From contig CAJFCJ010000021.1 in NCBI GenBank assembly GCA_904063045.1, positions 62,001 to 126,000 of the forward strand: DNA of 64,000 bases, given 5' to 3'. This document shows positions 63,492 to 64,000 of the stretch, in pieces. The translations under genes and the position numbers were made by a program. Within the stretch, counting starts at the first letter, position 1. Every line of letters begins with the position of its first letter. Origin of the DNA: Dimorphilus gyrociliatus (taxonomy: Eukaryota; Annelida; Polychaeta; Dinophilidae). Under the pieces are notes generated by a model that did no database searches, was not told the DNA's origin, and saw only the letters and a program-made list of their open reading frames with translations.

Positions 63492-64000
63492 AATATGATC
63501 AAATAAAAACGGGAAGCGAACTGGCGCTGGCGGCTGATAGGCGAACGGCTGTTAGAAGCTCAACGCCCATTGCTCAAAAGATCAACGTAGCGCTGAAAAC
63601 TGGCCAATCAGCAAAGCTAAGTTAGCTGCGGTTCCCTGCCAGACGGCGTTAACTCCTCCCAACTCATAAACCCTTCTGTCGCTAACAGCCTTTAAGGGGG
63701 ATGCGCATTTGTTATGATAAAACGTCAACTTGCAAAAATTTCTACAATTTTGCTTCATCTTTCTCTCCCCGCTCTGTTTCTCTCTCTTTCTGTCTCTCTG
63801 CCCCTGCCTACATGTTTATATATATCCATATATTTATAAATATATCTACATATTTATACAACATATTTGATCTCTAGTGAGCAAAACACAATTCTGCTTT
63901 CTACCTCTCTTGATTACTCTATCACTCTCTCTCCTTTTGCCCTTGTCCCTTCACACCTCTCCCTCTTTCTCTCTTCCTCCCTCTTTCTTTTATTCTCTAT
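63492..64000 (-). promoter_or_regulatory. FEZF upstream region
   Basis: About 200 bases of relatively GC-rich sequence precede the FEZF start, with a CCAAT box (GGCCAATCAG at 63602-63611). Beyond about 63750 the sequence turns into CT-rich low-complexity DNA up to the window edge. Confidence 0.45.

Overview
The window is nuclear DNA from a small-genome animal. It is about two-thirds A+T, the genes are split by many spliceosomal introns of roughly 45-110 bases with GT..AG ends, and the content is metazoan: a FEZF zinc-finger factor, a TCF21/musculin bHLH factor, a TRPA-type channel, PACRG, TACC and a CDKL kinase. The compact layout would suit a small-bodied spiralian such as an annelid, but the species cannot be read from the sequence. 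Exon models below were built by hand from splice sites, reading phase and protein family resemblance; internal phases close for every gene model except the TRPA locus.

Layout, left to right: 5' part of a glutamate decarboxylase gene running off the left edge (-); PGAP1 (-) divergent from NUDCD3 (+) over a 105-base promoter; a cytochrome P450 (+); a small membrane-protein ORF (-); RNGTT, the mRNA capping enzyme (-); a mosaic duplicated region at 12.4-16 kb carrying PACRG (+); DDX54 (+); a CDKL kinase (-) with a pair of mutually exclusive exons; TACC (-); an orphan single-exon gene (-); an orphan four-exon gene (+); an SLC37 transporter (-); an unidentified 15-exon helical protein (+); TCF21/musculin (-); a degraded TRPA channel locus (-); and FEZF (-) at the right end. 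Intergenic and long-intron DNA is rich in (CT)n/(GA)n and (TA)n tracts and in a recurring TACAGTATATACTGTA-type palindrome.

The most striking part is 9.8-16.3 kb. A head-to-head pair (RNGTT leftward, DDX54 rightward) with PACRG nested antisense inside an RNGTT intron appears to have been duplicated in tandem and then resolved by reciprocal loss. The left copy kept all 14 RNGTT exons but lost PACRG except for its last 48 coding bases, and has only a truncated DDX54 5' end. The right copy kept PACRG and all of DDX54 but only fragments of RNGTT. The junction holds a 302-base inverted piece of PGAP1 taken from 10 kb away, and one 556-base block is identical in both copies while its flanks differ. 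The result is that three overlapping genes became three side-by-side genes.

Other points of note are the CDKL alternative exon pair (one version CDKL1/4-like, the other CDKL5-like, same phases), several independent lesions in the TRPA locus, and some candidate regulatory motifs.
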